From: a bacterium
Lineage (GTDB): Bacteria > Planctomycetota > Planctomycetia > Kolteriales > Kolteriaceae
Assembly: GCA_019748235.1 (NCBI GenBank)
Contig: JAIEPU010000110.1
Coordinates: 1 to 64,000 of the forward strand
Direction: 5' to 3'
DNA length: 64,000 bases
Of the stretch, positions 33,308-41,925 are shown piece by piece (positions within the stretch are counted from its first letter, which is position 1; every line of letters starts with the position of its first letter). The position numbers were made by a program, and so were the translations under genes. Under the pieces are notes generated by a model, which had not been told where the DNA came from, did no database searches, and saw only the letters and a program-made list of their open reading frames with translations.

Positions 33308-34372
33308 TTAGCTGCATTCATCATTGTTTGAGTGCATGACTGATCGGCGATGGAAGATCGCAAAAGAGCTGACAAATACAAGACTTGCGAGAATGATGCT
33401 GGAAGGTTCCGGCACCGTGAGCAATACGGCGTGCTGAACGCCACCAAAATCTCCTTGTCCGGCAATCATTGCCGAACCGCTGATAGGGGCATTCGCGATG
33501 GCATTGCCAGTGAGTATCGACCAGCCGCTATCAGATGGATCAAGGAGAGAAGTCAGGCGTGATAAGCTTGAGCTTGAAATGTCATAGAGGAATCCGCCAT
33601 GTCCCTGAGAAACCCCAACAACTGTAGTTCCCAGAGGATCAATGCCTAGAGCATTTGAGGTCGCATCTCCGGAAAGGGTTCCTATACTTGTAATCGTTAG
33701 TGTCGAAATATTTTCGAAAGCGGCAATTTGAGAGACCGCGCCCCCTGCCAAGTCGGTATTACTTAAGGAGGTGGGAAGAAAGCTTCCCAAGTTCACGCGG
33801 GTAGAACTGAGGCCATCATTGTAGTAGCCGCCCACGTTGTTCGACACCCCGACGAAGTGCCCGAGATCATTGACGGCGGCTCCGGTTAAGTTGATCAAAG
33901 GAAATGGATTAGAAAGTGTATTGCTGGAACTCCAAGTGACGGCTCTATGGTTAATGGTCGTAAGATTCCGGCTGCCCACAATTTCACCCGAGGCATTCAC
34001 CCCGTTCGCTTGGCCCTGATTTGACGGATCTAAGAGAGTGGTTCCTGAGATCTGTGTCCAGCGAAATGCCTGCCCTGCAGATCCAGTAATCCCCACCACG
34101 TTCCCGTTATTCACCCCAAACGCCTTACTATTCGTCCCGCCGACAGCAACCATCCCACCCGACTGCGTCCAATAAAACGCCTGCGTCGAACCATTCGAGA
34201 AAGTCGTGTAGCCTACCACTTCCCCAGTACTATCCACCGAAGTGGCAGTGCTGGAAACCCCTCCGGGCAGAACGCCGAGGTCCGTTACTTGATAAATATT
34301 TGCTGCAAACGCGGTGTTTACCGCCAAGACGCCAATGATACCGAGAACAAGAACCAAAATTTTCTGAACCAC
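33308..34372 (-). CDS. HAF-repeat PEP-CTERM secreted protein, copy 1
   Basis: 354 residues from a GTG start at 34370-34372, with GGAGG five bases upstream. The signal peptide is VQKILVLVLGIIGVLAVNTA. The mature part has repeats of the HAF type (DLGVLPGGVSSTATSVDSTG, EVVGYTTFSNGSTQAFYWTQ), then SGEIVGSRNL and LGIDPLGTTVVG. The end is VPEPSSIILASLVFVSSFAI plus HRR, a PEP-CTERM signal. It should be exported and sorted by an exosortase, which is not in this window. It is a close paralogue of the gene at 36124-37161; the pair flanks another secreted protein. Function unknown. Confidence 0.85.
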   Translation of the reverse strand: MVQKILVLVLGIIGVLAVNTAFAANIYQVTDLGVLPGGVSSTATSVDSTGEVVGYTTFSNGSTQAFYWTQSGGMVAVGGTNSKAFGVNNGNVVGITGSAGQAFRWTQISGTTLLDPSNQGQANGVNASGEIVGSRNLTTINHRAVTWSSSNTLSNPFPLINLTGAAVNDLGHFVGVSNNVGGYYNDGLSSTRVNLGSFLPTSLSNTDLAGGAVSQIAAFENISTLTITSIGTLSGDATSNALGIDPLGTTVVGVSQGHGGFLYDISSSSLSRLTSLLDPSDSGWSILTGNAIANAPISGSAMIAGQGDFGGVQHAVLLTVPEPSSIILASLVFVSSFAIFHRRSVMHSNNDECS

Positions 34373-34450
34373 ACGATCCTCCACCAGAACTATCAAAAGG
34401 ATTGCTGACTCTAGAATATGCCGAAAACAGCAATAGATTTCAGACAATCA

Positions 34451-36079
34451 TCAATCTTGAACAAGCGCGACGATCAGCAAAATGTTTTCATCTTCTGATC
34501 TTTCTTCACGGCCCACAAAATCGTTTTCATCACGCATGAGAAAGTGATACTTCCCACTAACATTCGTGCCGTTAATAGAGAGCGAGTTCGCACTTATTTT
34601 TAGCTTCATTATATATTTGTCATTTGGTATACCGTCGCGTTCAAGAAAAGTTAAATCCGTCGAGATTGGTATCGCTTCTGCAGAGAGAACTGTTTTGGGT
34701 TTGGATGGATGATCCTTAAAGTCAACCGAGAATTCACCAGGTATCGGCAAGCTTCTTGCATCTCTTCCAGCTACTCCGGTAGCCTTTACCACTTTTCTCA
34801 TCCATACGACTCGCGGAGTTGATTTAACTTTATTTTCGAGTTCTTCGACTCTCTTAGTTACCAGTTCGTAGGGCGTCTTTGAGCTTACAAATATCCAGAA
34901 CGCCTCCATTTCGGAAGCCGTGAGCATGGGCTCCTGGGGATCATTAGGCACCTGCTCTGTATCTACGAGTGCCTTGTGGGCACTGACGATTTCATCTTGG
35001 TACGATTTGAGTTTGTCCCGTATCTTTTTGATCTCAACGCGTTGATTGGGAGTAGGGGCAGGAAATTGGCTTCCAGCGACCGCATCCAAGTGATCGTCGA
35101 TCCGTTGCAGCTGAACTGAAGTCCTGTCGTAATTCTCTACAAGATTCCTCAACTTATCTTCTTGCTGCTGTCTCCACAAGTCTCGATTATCCGGCATATC
35201 TATAAGATCACGAAAGCGAGCTAGATAAAACCTAGTGTCAATCGCGCGATCGCGGTTGAATGCTGCTGATAGATTTGTTATCAAATTTCCAATTTCTACA
35301 ACTATAGATCTTAAGTCGGCTCGCTGAAGTATTGGATTAATATCAAAATCCATTTTTTCAGCACCATGCGTATTTATCCTAATCTGCACTTTTCCTTGCT
35401 GATTTGCACTATTGAACGATTCTGTTAGCTTTGTTTCAGTATCACCTCCAGTTCCAAGAAATTTTATATCCGCGCCTCCATTCAGCGAAAAGATCGACGA
35501 CACGTCTCGTGTGCTCATCTCGTATGTGAGTACAACGCTTATTCCGGCTGTTTTTTCTACGGCGGCAACGAAGTGGGTTCCGTATTTCTTATCAGCATTC
35601 CTTGGGTCACGTTTGTATAATTCCTCGTACTCTTGAGTTGCCTTTATTTCATCAAGCCGTGTCAGACCAAATGATTTTCGACAGCAAACAACTAGCGACA
35701 CGTTAACGGTATTCTCTCCTTTGCTTTCCGCTCGCTTGAGTTTCAAGAAGGCGCTGCTGCCAAATCCCCGAAAATTCGCCGCAACGTCAAAATCGTTAGC
35801 CGTTGCATTGGCGTTCTCTCCCAAGGAAAAGACGACTTTTAGAGATTCGGTCGGTCTTTCGTTTTGCTCAAATTTGGGTTTTCCGTCGACCCCGATTATA
35901 CGTATCCTGCCGGTGTAGGGATCTGGACGATAGACACCACTTTTCAGTTCTAGACTACACCCATTAAACCACCGAATGACTCCCTCGTCGAATTCATCAC
36001 TTGAAGATTGAGCGAATGCGGTATATCCGACCGGAAGAAACACCAATCCTAAAATTAAAAATCTTAAGGATACTTGCAT
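34451..36079 (-). CDS. Secreted protein, possible MACPF/CDC-superfamily relative
   Basis: 542 residues. Signal peptide MQVSLRFLILGLVFLPVGYT with cleavage after AFA. AAGGAG precedes the ATG. At about 165-185 is KKYGTHFVAAVEKTAGISVV, and then TYEMSTRDVSSIFSLNGGAD. The G-T-H or G-D-x-F-V turn followed by amphipathic strands is the pattern I know from membrane-attack-complex/perforin-type pore formers, but the match is short. The C-terminal third has a coiled coil (about 295-385) and a beta region. It lies between two HAF paralogues and upstream of a lectin-like gene, which would suit a secreted toxin or a surface complex. The superfamily call is tentative. Confidence 0.45.
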   Translation of the reverse strand: MQVSLRFLILGLVFLPVGYTAFAQSSSDEFDEGVIRWFNGCSLELKSGVYRPDPYTGRIRIIGVDGKPKFEQNERPTESLKVVFSLGENANATANDFDVAANFRGFGSSAFLKLKRAESKGENTVNVSLVVCCRKSFGLTRLDEIKATQEYEELYKRDPRNADKKYGTHFVAAVEKTAGISVVLTYEMSTRDVSSIFSLNGGADIKFLGTGGDTETKLTESFNSANQQGKVQIRINTHGAEKMDFDINPILQRADLRSIVVEIGNLITNLSAAFNRDRAIDTRFYLARFRDLIDMPDNRDLWRQQQEDKLRNLVENYDRTSVQLQRIDDHLDAVAGSQFPAPTPNQRVEIKKIRDKLKSYQDEIVSAHKALVDTEQVPNDPQEPMLTASEMEAFWIFVSSKTPYELVTKRVEELENKVKSTPRVVWMRKVVKATGVAGRDARSLPIPGEFSVDFKDHPSKPKTVLSAEAIPISTDLTFLERDGIPNDKYIMKLKISANSLSINGTNVSGKYHFLMRDENDFVGREERSEDENILLIVALVQD

Positions 36080-36123
36080 TGAAAAACTCCTTTCGATGGC
36101 AGCTCTAAGCTACGTCTCGCAAT

Positions 36124-37161
36124 TCACTCAACAACTTTTCCTTGAAATCGTCGAACGCATAACCCTACGAATGTCAGTAAGCTGATGAAAACGAGAAGGA
36201 TTGACGATGTCTCAGGCACGGTTAACAAGACGGCGTGTTGGACGCCGCCAAAGCCTCCTTGTCCGGCAATCATTGCGGAACTGCTGATAGGAGCATTCGC
36301 AATGGCATTGCCAGTGAGGATGGACCAGCCGCTGTCAGATGGATCAAGGAGCGAGGTTAGACTCGAAAGACTTGAGCTTGAGATATCGTAAAGGAAGCCG
36401 CCTTGGCCCTGAGATAAACCCACAATCAAAGTGCCTAAAGGATCGATTCCCAATGCATTGGAAATTGTATCGCCGGGAAGAGTTCCGATGGTCGTGATGG
36501 TAGACGTCGAAATGTTTTCAAATGCTGCAATTTGGGAAACAGAACCGCCTGCGAAGTTCGTATTGCTGAGTGAGGTCGGAAGAAAGAGTCCTAAACTCTG
36601 GCGAGGATTGACGCCATCATAGTAATATCCAGCCGTTCCTCCGGAGACTCCGACGAAATGTCCCAGATCATTGATAGCGACCCCAGTGAGATTCAAGACT
36701 AGAAATGGGTTCGAAAGAGTATTACTAGAGTCCCACGTCAGCGCTCGGTGATTCGAAGCCGTTAAGTTTCTGCTTCCAACAACTTCCCCCGAAGCATTCA
36801 CCCCATTCGCCTGCCCATTATTCGTATCCAAAAGCACGGTTCCAGAAACCTGCGTCCAGCGAAAAGGCTTGTTGCCCGACACTCCAACGACATTTCCGTT
36901 ATTCACTCCAAACGCTTTGCTATTCACCCCACCAACAGCAACCATTCCACCAGACTGCGTCCAGTAGAAAGCCTGCGTCGAGTTATCTGCGAAGGTCGTG
37001 TATCCGACGACTTCTCCGGTGCTATCCACCGAAGTGGCTGTGCTGGAGACACCGCCGGGAAGGACTCCAAGGTCGGTTACTTGATAGACCGGGGACGCGA
37101 AAGCGGTGTCCGGCAGACAAACAGCGATGACACCGATAATGAGCGATATGCGTTTGAGCAT
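36124..37161 (-). CDS. HAF-repeat PEP-CTERM secreted protein, copy 2
   Basis: 345 residues from ATG 37159-37161, with AGGAG upstream. Signal peptide MLKRISLIIGVIAVCLPDTA. The repeats are nearly the same as in copy 1 (DLGVLPGGVSSTATSVDSTG, ALGIDPLGTLIVGLSQGQGG). The sorting signal reads VPETSSILLVFISLLTFVGL and then CVRR; Pro-Glu-Thr in place of Pro-Glu-Pro might weaken exosortase recognition. It is the first gene of the leftward operon, divergent from sigma factor 2. Copies 1 and 2 are far closer to each other than to any other gene in the window, so a recent duplication is likely. Confidence 0.85.
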   Translation of the reverse strand: MLKRISLIIGVIAVCLPDTAFASPVYQVTDLGVLPGGVSSTATSVDSTGEVVGYTTFADNSTQAFYWTQSGGMVAVGGVNSKAFGVNNGNVVGVSGNKPFRWTQVSGTVLLDTNNGQANGVNASGEVVGSRNLTASNHRALTWDSSNTLSNPFLVLNLTGVAINDLGHFVGVSGGTAGYYYDGVNPRQSLGLFLPTSLSNTNFAGGSVSQIAAFENISTSTITTIGTLPGDTISNALGIDPLGTLIVGLSQGQGGFLYDISSSSLSSLTSLLDPSDSGWSILTGNAIANAPISSSAMIAGQGGFGGVQHAVLLTVPETSSILLVFISLLTFVGLCVRRFQGKVVE

Positions 37162-37631
37162 TCGCGACTCCTGACAGTGATCGAATGATCGGCACAAAGA
37201 ATTGCCCGGCAAACCGCAAAACAGGTTTGCCTCTTGGCGCTTATGTGCGGGGACAAGCGTGAAGCGGACGGAGAATTTGCGTGGAAGTGGAATTATTTTC
37301 GAAAAAGATGGAGTGATGCCGTTGAGTCGACGTGAGGTCTAAAACAACAACGCTCACGAAAGTGTTTCCACTAGGTCCGGTAGCAAGCGTGAAGCGGACG
37401 TTTTCTGTCGAAACATTTAGGAAATCCCGCGTCCATGCCATCAACTTGTCTATTTGGCAGATCTTCCCACGGCTTCATGTCTATCGCCCTGAGAAGGAGG
37501 AAAGATTCACTACTGGCTGGCCGATCGGGTCTATTGTTTCCGCCACTAGCTGCGATCATAATTGCCGCCACACATGTGGCCGATGCGGATCATTTGGCCG
37601 TCGGCGTTTATGGATCAACCGCGAGAACCGT
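37162..37631. promoter_or_regulatory. Divergent promoter region with palindrome and direct repeats
   Basis: The 470 bases between the HAF operon and sigma factor 2 hold no gene I trust. A perfect inverted repeat, GGCAAACC (37208-37215) and GGTTTGCC (37224-37231), has an 8-base spacer and no T-run, so it looks like an operator. A 17-base direct repeat, CAAGCGTGAAGCGGACG, occurs at 37254-37270 and 37384-37400. The two copies face the two divergent units and may be sigma or regulator sites. The plus-strand frame is open through the region but without a ribosome site until 37632. Confidence 0.5.
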
Positions 37632-38261
37632 ATGCCCTCATCCTCGCCGAATGGAATTCCCAACGCGAAGAACGACGAACTCGTCGATGCGGCGAGGAAC
37701 GGCTCATCCGTTGCTATGGGAGAGCTTTTGCAGTCTTGCCGGGCCTACTTATTGGCCATCGGCGAAAGCGAGCTAACGGCCGATTTACGGATCAAGGTTT
37801 CTCCGTCGGACTTGGTGCAGGAGACTTCGGCCCAAGCACAACGGTCGATGCCGACTTTTCGCGGGCAAACGCAAAAAGAGTTTCGGATGTGGGTTCGCGG
37901 CATCTTCATGAACAGGCTCGCCCAAGCACGGCGGAAATTCAAAGGAACAGAGGGGCGTGACATAGGGCGCGAAGAACGGCAACTCAACAGCAGTTCGATT
38001 CTGGACCTTGCCAATCGGGTACTCGACAATGAGACCCCAAGCCAAATGGCGATTCGCAAAGAGGATCAAGCGTCACTTCGTGAGGCGATGGCACGGTTGC
38101 CGGAAGATTATCGTCAGGTCATCCGGCTACGAAATTTCGAACTTGTCAGCTTCCCAGAGATAGGCCGAACACTGGGCCGCACAGAAGAAGCTATGCGTAA
38201 ATTGTGGTTGCGGGCAATGAAACGTTTAAAGGAAGAACTTCATAGCCATGACTCCTCGTAA
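37632..38261 (+). CDS. ECF-type RNA polymerase sigma factor (pair 2)
   Basis: 209 residues from the ATG at 37632. Region 2: VSPSDLVQETSAQAQRSMPT and FRMWVRGIFMNRLAQARRKF. Region 4: LPEDYRQVIRLRNFELVSFP and EIGRTLGRTEEAMRKLWLRA, the helix-turn-helix. This type is close to the planctomycete sigma factors of about 200 residues that occur beside kinases. The gene's stop lies inside the kinase gene (14-base overlap), as in pair 1. It is divergent from the HAF operon and may transcribe it. Confidence 0.88.
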   Translation: MPSSSPNGIPNAKNDELVDAARNGSSVAMGELLQSCRAYLLAIGESELTADLRIKVSPSDLVQETSAQAQRSMPTFRGQTQKEFRMWVRGIFMNRLAQARRKFKGTEGRDIGREERQLNSSSILDLANRVLDNETPSQMAIRKEDQASLREAMARLPEDYRQVIRLRNFELVSFPEIGRTLGRTEEAMRKLWLRAMKRLKEELHSHDSS

Positions 38262-41200
38262 TAGCCCGCCGGATGATGAAGGTGCTGACCACGATCAACG
38301 CATTGTCGATCTATTGCTGCTGCGTCAGCGTCAGCTTATCGAAGAAAGTGTACTCCATACTCCTCTTTTGAAGCTGGACTCATCGTCAGCAACCGAAGAG
38401 ACCGCTATCGAGGATGCCAGCCTACTCGATGAAGCTTCTGAACTAGAAGAGTGCCTGCTGCTCTTAGAACAGGCGAGGCGTGAGGAATCCGCACGAGACG
38501 CCAAGGAGTCCGAGCAGCCAACGGATAAGAATTCTCCACCCAGCGATGACCATTTATCGGATTCAAGTCACCTCTTCGAAGAATACTTGAATCATTTGGA
38601 CGAGTCTGATGGTAACAGCCTCGCCACAGCCCCGTCTGGTGCCCTACTGGAAAAACAGCAGATCGGCCGCTTTAAGATCGTGCGTGAGCTTGGTCGCGGC
38701 GGGTTAGGCTTGGTGCTGTTAGCAAATGATCCACTACTGCGCCGACAGGTGGCGCTCAAAGTCCCCAAGCCCGAGGTTCTCTTTACGCCGAACTTACGTC
38801 ATCGTTTTCGCCGAGAGGCTATGGCAGCCGCAAGACTGACGCATCCCGGCATCGTGCCCGTGTATGAAGTGGGCGAGGCGGGGCCGATCATGTTCATCGC
38901 TGCCGCCTTCATTGAGGGGAAAAGCTTAGCTGCATCGCTCCATGAACTTGGACGGCCGGACGATCCGCGCATTGGTGCTTCGATCATCGCCGATCTGGCC
39001 GACGCGATGCATTATGCACACTCTCAGGGGGTGCTGCATCGAGACCTAAAGCCTGCCAATGTGCTCATTGAGCCTCGCCCAGTGGACGCCCCTTCAACAG
39101 AGGAAAAGGCCGCGTCAGCTACCGCAATAACATCATGGAATGACCCGCGAACGGTGAAGATCACCGACTTTGGCTTGGCCAAGATTATAGATCTCGCGGG
39201 GGATGAAACACGGTCAGGGGCAATCATCGGGACGCCGGCATATATGGCTCCCGAGCAAGCGAAAGCAGACCTTGGCCAGATCGGCCCCCTCGCGGACGTC
39301 TATGCGTTAGGGGCGATCTTGTATGAACTGTTGACAGGTGACGCGCCGTTTCGTGCTCCCTCGGATGCCGAGATGCTCCGATTGGTAGTAAGTGAAGAGC
39401 CTGTACCGCCGCGACAATTGAATCCGCTATGCCCCCGTGATCTTGAAGCCATCTGTCTGAAGTGCCTGGAGAAGTCGCCCACTCAAAGATACCAGTCAGC
39501 CGGGGAGTTAGCGGTCGACTTAAGACGCTTCCTGGCGGGTGAGCCGACGATAGCTCGTCCACTCTCAATGATGGGCCAAGTGATACGCTGGGCAGGGCGA
39601 AATCGCTCTTTGGCAGTCATGTTGTCAGCGGTAGTGCTTTTACTTTTAGGAGTTGCGATTGTTTCGACTGTTGCTGCTGTGCTTCTCAACAAAGCGTGGA
39701 AACGCGCCGACGAGAATGCGCATTCTGAGTGGCTCGCACGAGAAGAGGCGCAGCAGTTACGAGAGAGAAGTGAAAAACAACTTTTCGCCCACATGGAGCG
39801 CAATTACGCCACCGAAATCGCGTCTGCTTACCACTCGGCAGATAACGGTGAGTATTCGGCAGTCACGCGCAGCTTGGAATTATTTAAACCCGTCAAGGGA
39901 ATCCCTGACGTACGCGGTTGGGAGTGGCATTACCTCAATGAAAGGAATGAAGAAGCAAAGAGCTTCTCCAGCCATCTCCGGCAGATCACCGGCGATGGCA
40001 GTCCGGTTTATTGCGTTCAATTCACTAATCAGGGAGGGGAACTCTATTTCGGAACAAAGGAAGGCAATCTCTTCATTCACGACAGTCGGGATTTCAAACT
40101 CGCAAATCGAATTCATGCCCACAATTCCTGTATTAATTCGATTACGCTTTCCCGTGACGCGACACGAGTCATCACGACAAGTTGCGATAAAACAGCTATT
40201 TTATGGGATACAGCTAATTGGCGGCGGATCGCCGAACTGACATTCGATACTGAGGTCTGGACCGCACAATATGCCCCTGATGGCGGCACATTCGTACTCT
40301 GTAGCAATGGACTAGTTCCAAATTCTTCGGAACTACGTTTGTGCAATTCACATACTGGCGAGGTGATAGCTAAGTGGAAAGCGAATCAGGATATCAATCG
40401 TTTAGTGTTTTTAGACGAGCGAACATTGGTTGGTGCCAATCTGGCCGGTAAATTCACTCAATGGAATATGTCGCGTTCCGTACCAGACGAAGGGGAGCCG
40501 GCAATTTCAAAATCCCCAGTTGTTCCGAGACCTTACCGAAATGGTTTAATTTGGTCCCCAGATCTTCGCCATCTAGCTTATTTCTCCATAGACGGTGGTG
40601 CCCACAGTCTAGGCATATTCGATACGCTCACAAGGCATTCGAGACATTTTTCTCATGGCGGTTATACCGACATGCGAGGGGCCTTCTCGCCCGACGGGCG
40701 TATGCTGGTATTGCCTCACGGCGGGTTGCAAATGGAGATTCGCGCGTTAATTACCGGCGCACAGCTAGGTACCCTTGTTGGCCATCGCGAGCGTATTGAA
40801 AACGTAACGATTTCGCCTGATAGTAAAATCATCGCCACTGCGAGTTCCGACGGAACCGTCAATCTGTATTCGATCAAATCTCCGAAGCTATTCACGAGGA
40901 ACTTTAAAGAAGGTCACTATGTGACCTCAATCAGTACGGACATGAAGCGTGCATTTCTTATACAATTGCCGGGTGACGCGCTAGAGGTTATTGATTTGTC
41001 GCAGTATGCGCTGCTTGCGAGATACGAAACAATCGGAGAATTTCCTTTTAGTGAATTATATGTACACAATGTCTCGCATAACGAACGATGGGCATTATTC
41101 GCGACTCGGCCTCATGCCGGCAACCACAGCATTGAGGATCGTACATTGCTCCTGTTCGATTTGAAGTTGCGTCGAATCGTTTGGCGCGGTCCAGCGCATT

Positions 41201-41832
41201 CCTGGCTCTCTACATTCTCCCATGACGATCGATTTGTCTGTGTGTTGAGTAACAGCTCGATCAGCATCATCGACACACAAACCGGAAAAGTCTTTAGCGA
41301 ATCCTCTTTGCCTGCTGGCTATTCGCCCAGTGGCAACTGTCATCAAATCGAGTTTAGTCATGACGATGAAAGCATTATATTCGCGAATGTGGAGAACACA
41401 ACGGTGGCGAATGATAAGTGTCCCTGTTTCATCTATCACTTATCGAACCGGAGTCTGAGCGATTTTGGCGAAGGATGTCATGGGATATGCTTCTCTCTCA
41501 CGGGCCAGTATGCGGTGAAAATTGGCGTAGGCATCGAAGAGCGTTGCGAATTGGTCGATTCGATCAGTGGCAAACTGATTCGTACACTGTCGTGTCATCA
41601 TGTAAGTTCCGCAAGTTTTTCTCCTGATGGCCGTACGATTGCCATCTGTTGCGGTGATGGCTTTCTGCGATTGTCGCACACGACCACCGGCCAAGAGTTA
41701 TTGACCTTGGGATATGTCGGAAATGGCCCAACTTCTGCTCGCTTTTCCGTAGACGGCAAGCGAATCGTCGCCTGGAGTTCTCAACAGTGTACTTATTCTA
41801 TCTTCCCCATTGGCAAATCGGAGTGGGACTAA
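38248..41832 (+). CDS. Ser/Thr protein kinase with transmembrane segment and WD40 repeats (pair 2)
   Basis: 1194 residues. An acidic N-terminal segment of about 140 residues precedes the kinase domain: GRGGLGLVLLA (about 149), VALKVPK, HRDLKPAN (about 263), DFGLAK (about 306) and APEQAKAD. The membrane helix is SLAVMLSAVVLLLLGVAIVS (about 453-475). A long WD40 propeller follows (ATRVITTSCDKTAILWDTA, IIATASSDGTVNLYSIK, TIAICCGDGFLRLSH). The start overlaps the sigma-factor stop by 14 bases. Domain order equals that of the kinase at 16599-19907, but the two differ enough to be separate acquisitions or an old duplication. The propeller probably senses a ligand outside the cytoplasm. Confidence 0.92.
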   Translation: MTPRNSPPDDEGADHDQRIVDLLLLRQRQLIEESVLHTPLLKLDSSSATEETAIEDASLLDEASELEECLLLLEQARREESARDAKESEQPTDKNSPPSDDHLSDSSHLFEEYLNHLDESDGNSLATAPSGALLEKQQIGRFKIVRELGRGGLGLVLLANDPLLRRQVALKVPKPEVLFTPNLRHRFRREAMAAARLTHPGIVPVYEVGEAGPIMFIAAAFIEGKSLAASLHELGRPDDPRIGASIIADLADAMHYAHSQGVLHRDLKPANVLIEPRPVDAPSTEEKAASATAITSWNDPRTVKITDFGLAKIIDLAGDETRSGAIIGTPAYMAPEQAKADLGQIGPLADVYALGAILYELLTGDAPFRAPSDAEMLRLVVSEEPVPPRQLNPLCPRDLEAICLKCLEKSPTQRYQSAGELAVDLRRFLAGEPTIARPLSMMGQVIRWAGRNRSLAVMLSAVVLLLLGVAIVSTVAAVLLNKAWKRADENAHSEWLAREEAQQLRERSEKQLFAHMERNYATEIASAYHSADNGEYSAVTRSLELFKPVKGIPDVRGWEWHYLNERNEEAKSFSSHLRQITGDGSPVYCVQFTNQGGELYFGTKEGNLFIHDSRDFKLANRIHAHNSCINSITLSRDATRVITTSCDKTAILWDTANWRRIAELTFDTEVWTAQYAPDGGTFVLCSNGLVPNSSELRLCNSHTGEVIAKWKANQDINRLVFLDERTLVGANLAGKFTQWNMSRSVPDEGEPAISKSPVVPRPYRNGLIWSPDLRHLAYFSIDGGAHSLGIFDTLTRHSRHFSHGGYTDMRGAFSPDGRMLVLPHGGLQMEIRALITGAQLGTLVGHRERIENVTISPDSKIIATASSDGTVNLYSIKSPKLFTRNFKEGHYVTSISTDMKRAFLIQLPGDALEVIDLSQYALLARYETIGEFPFSELYVHNVSHNERWALFATRPHAGNHSIEDRTLLLFDLKLRRIVWRGPAHSWLSTFSHDDRFVCVLSNSSISIIDTQTGKVFSESSLPAGYSPSGNCHQIEFSHDDESIIFANVENTTVANDKCPCFIYHLSNRSLSDFGEGCHGICFSLTGQYAVKIGVGIEERCELVDSISGKLIRTLSCHHVSSASFSPDGRTIAICCGDGFLRLSHTTTGQELLTLGYVGNGPTSARFSVDGKRIVAWSSQQCTYSIFPIGKSEWD

Positions 41833-41925
41833 GGGAGTTGCTTTCGGAAACCCGGACGTTCTCGGGGTTGTCGAACCATTTTTGCGGTAGTTCAATTTCT
41901 ATCGCGATGGAGTTCGAGGCGGAAA

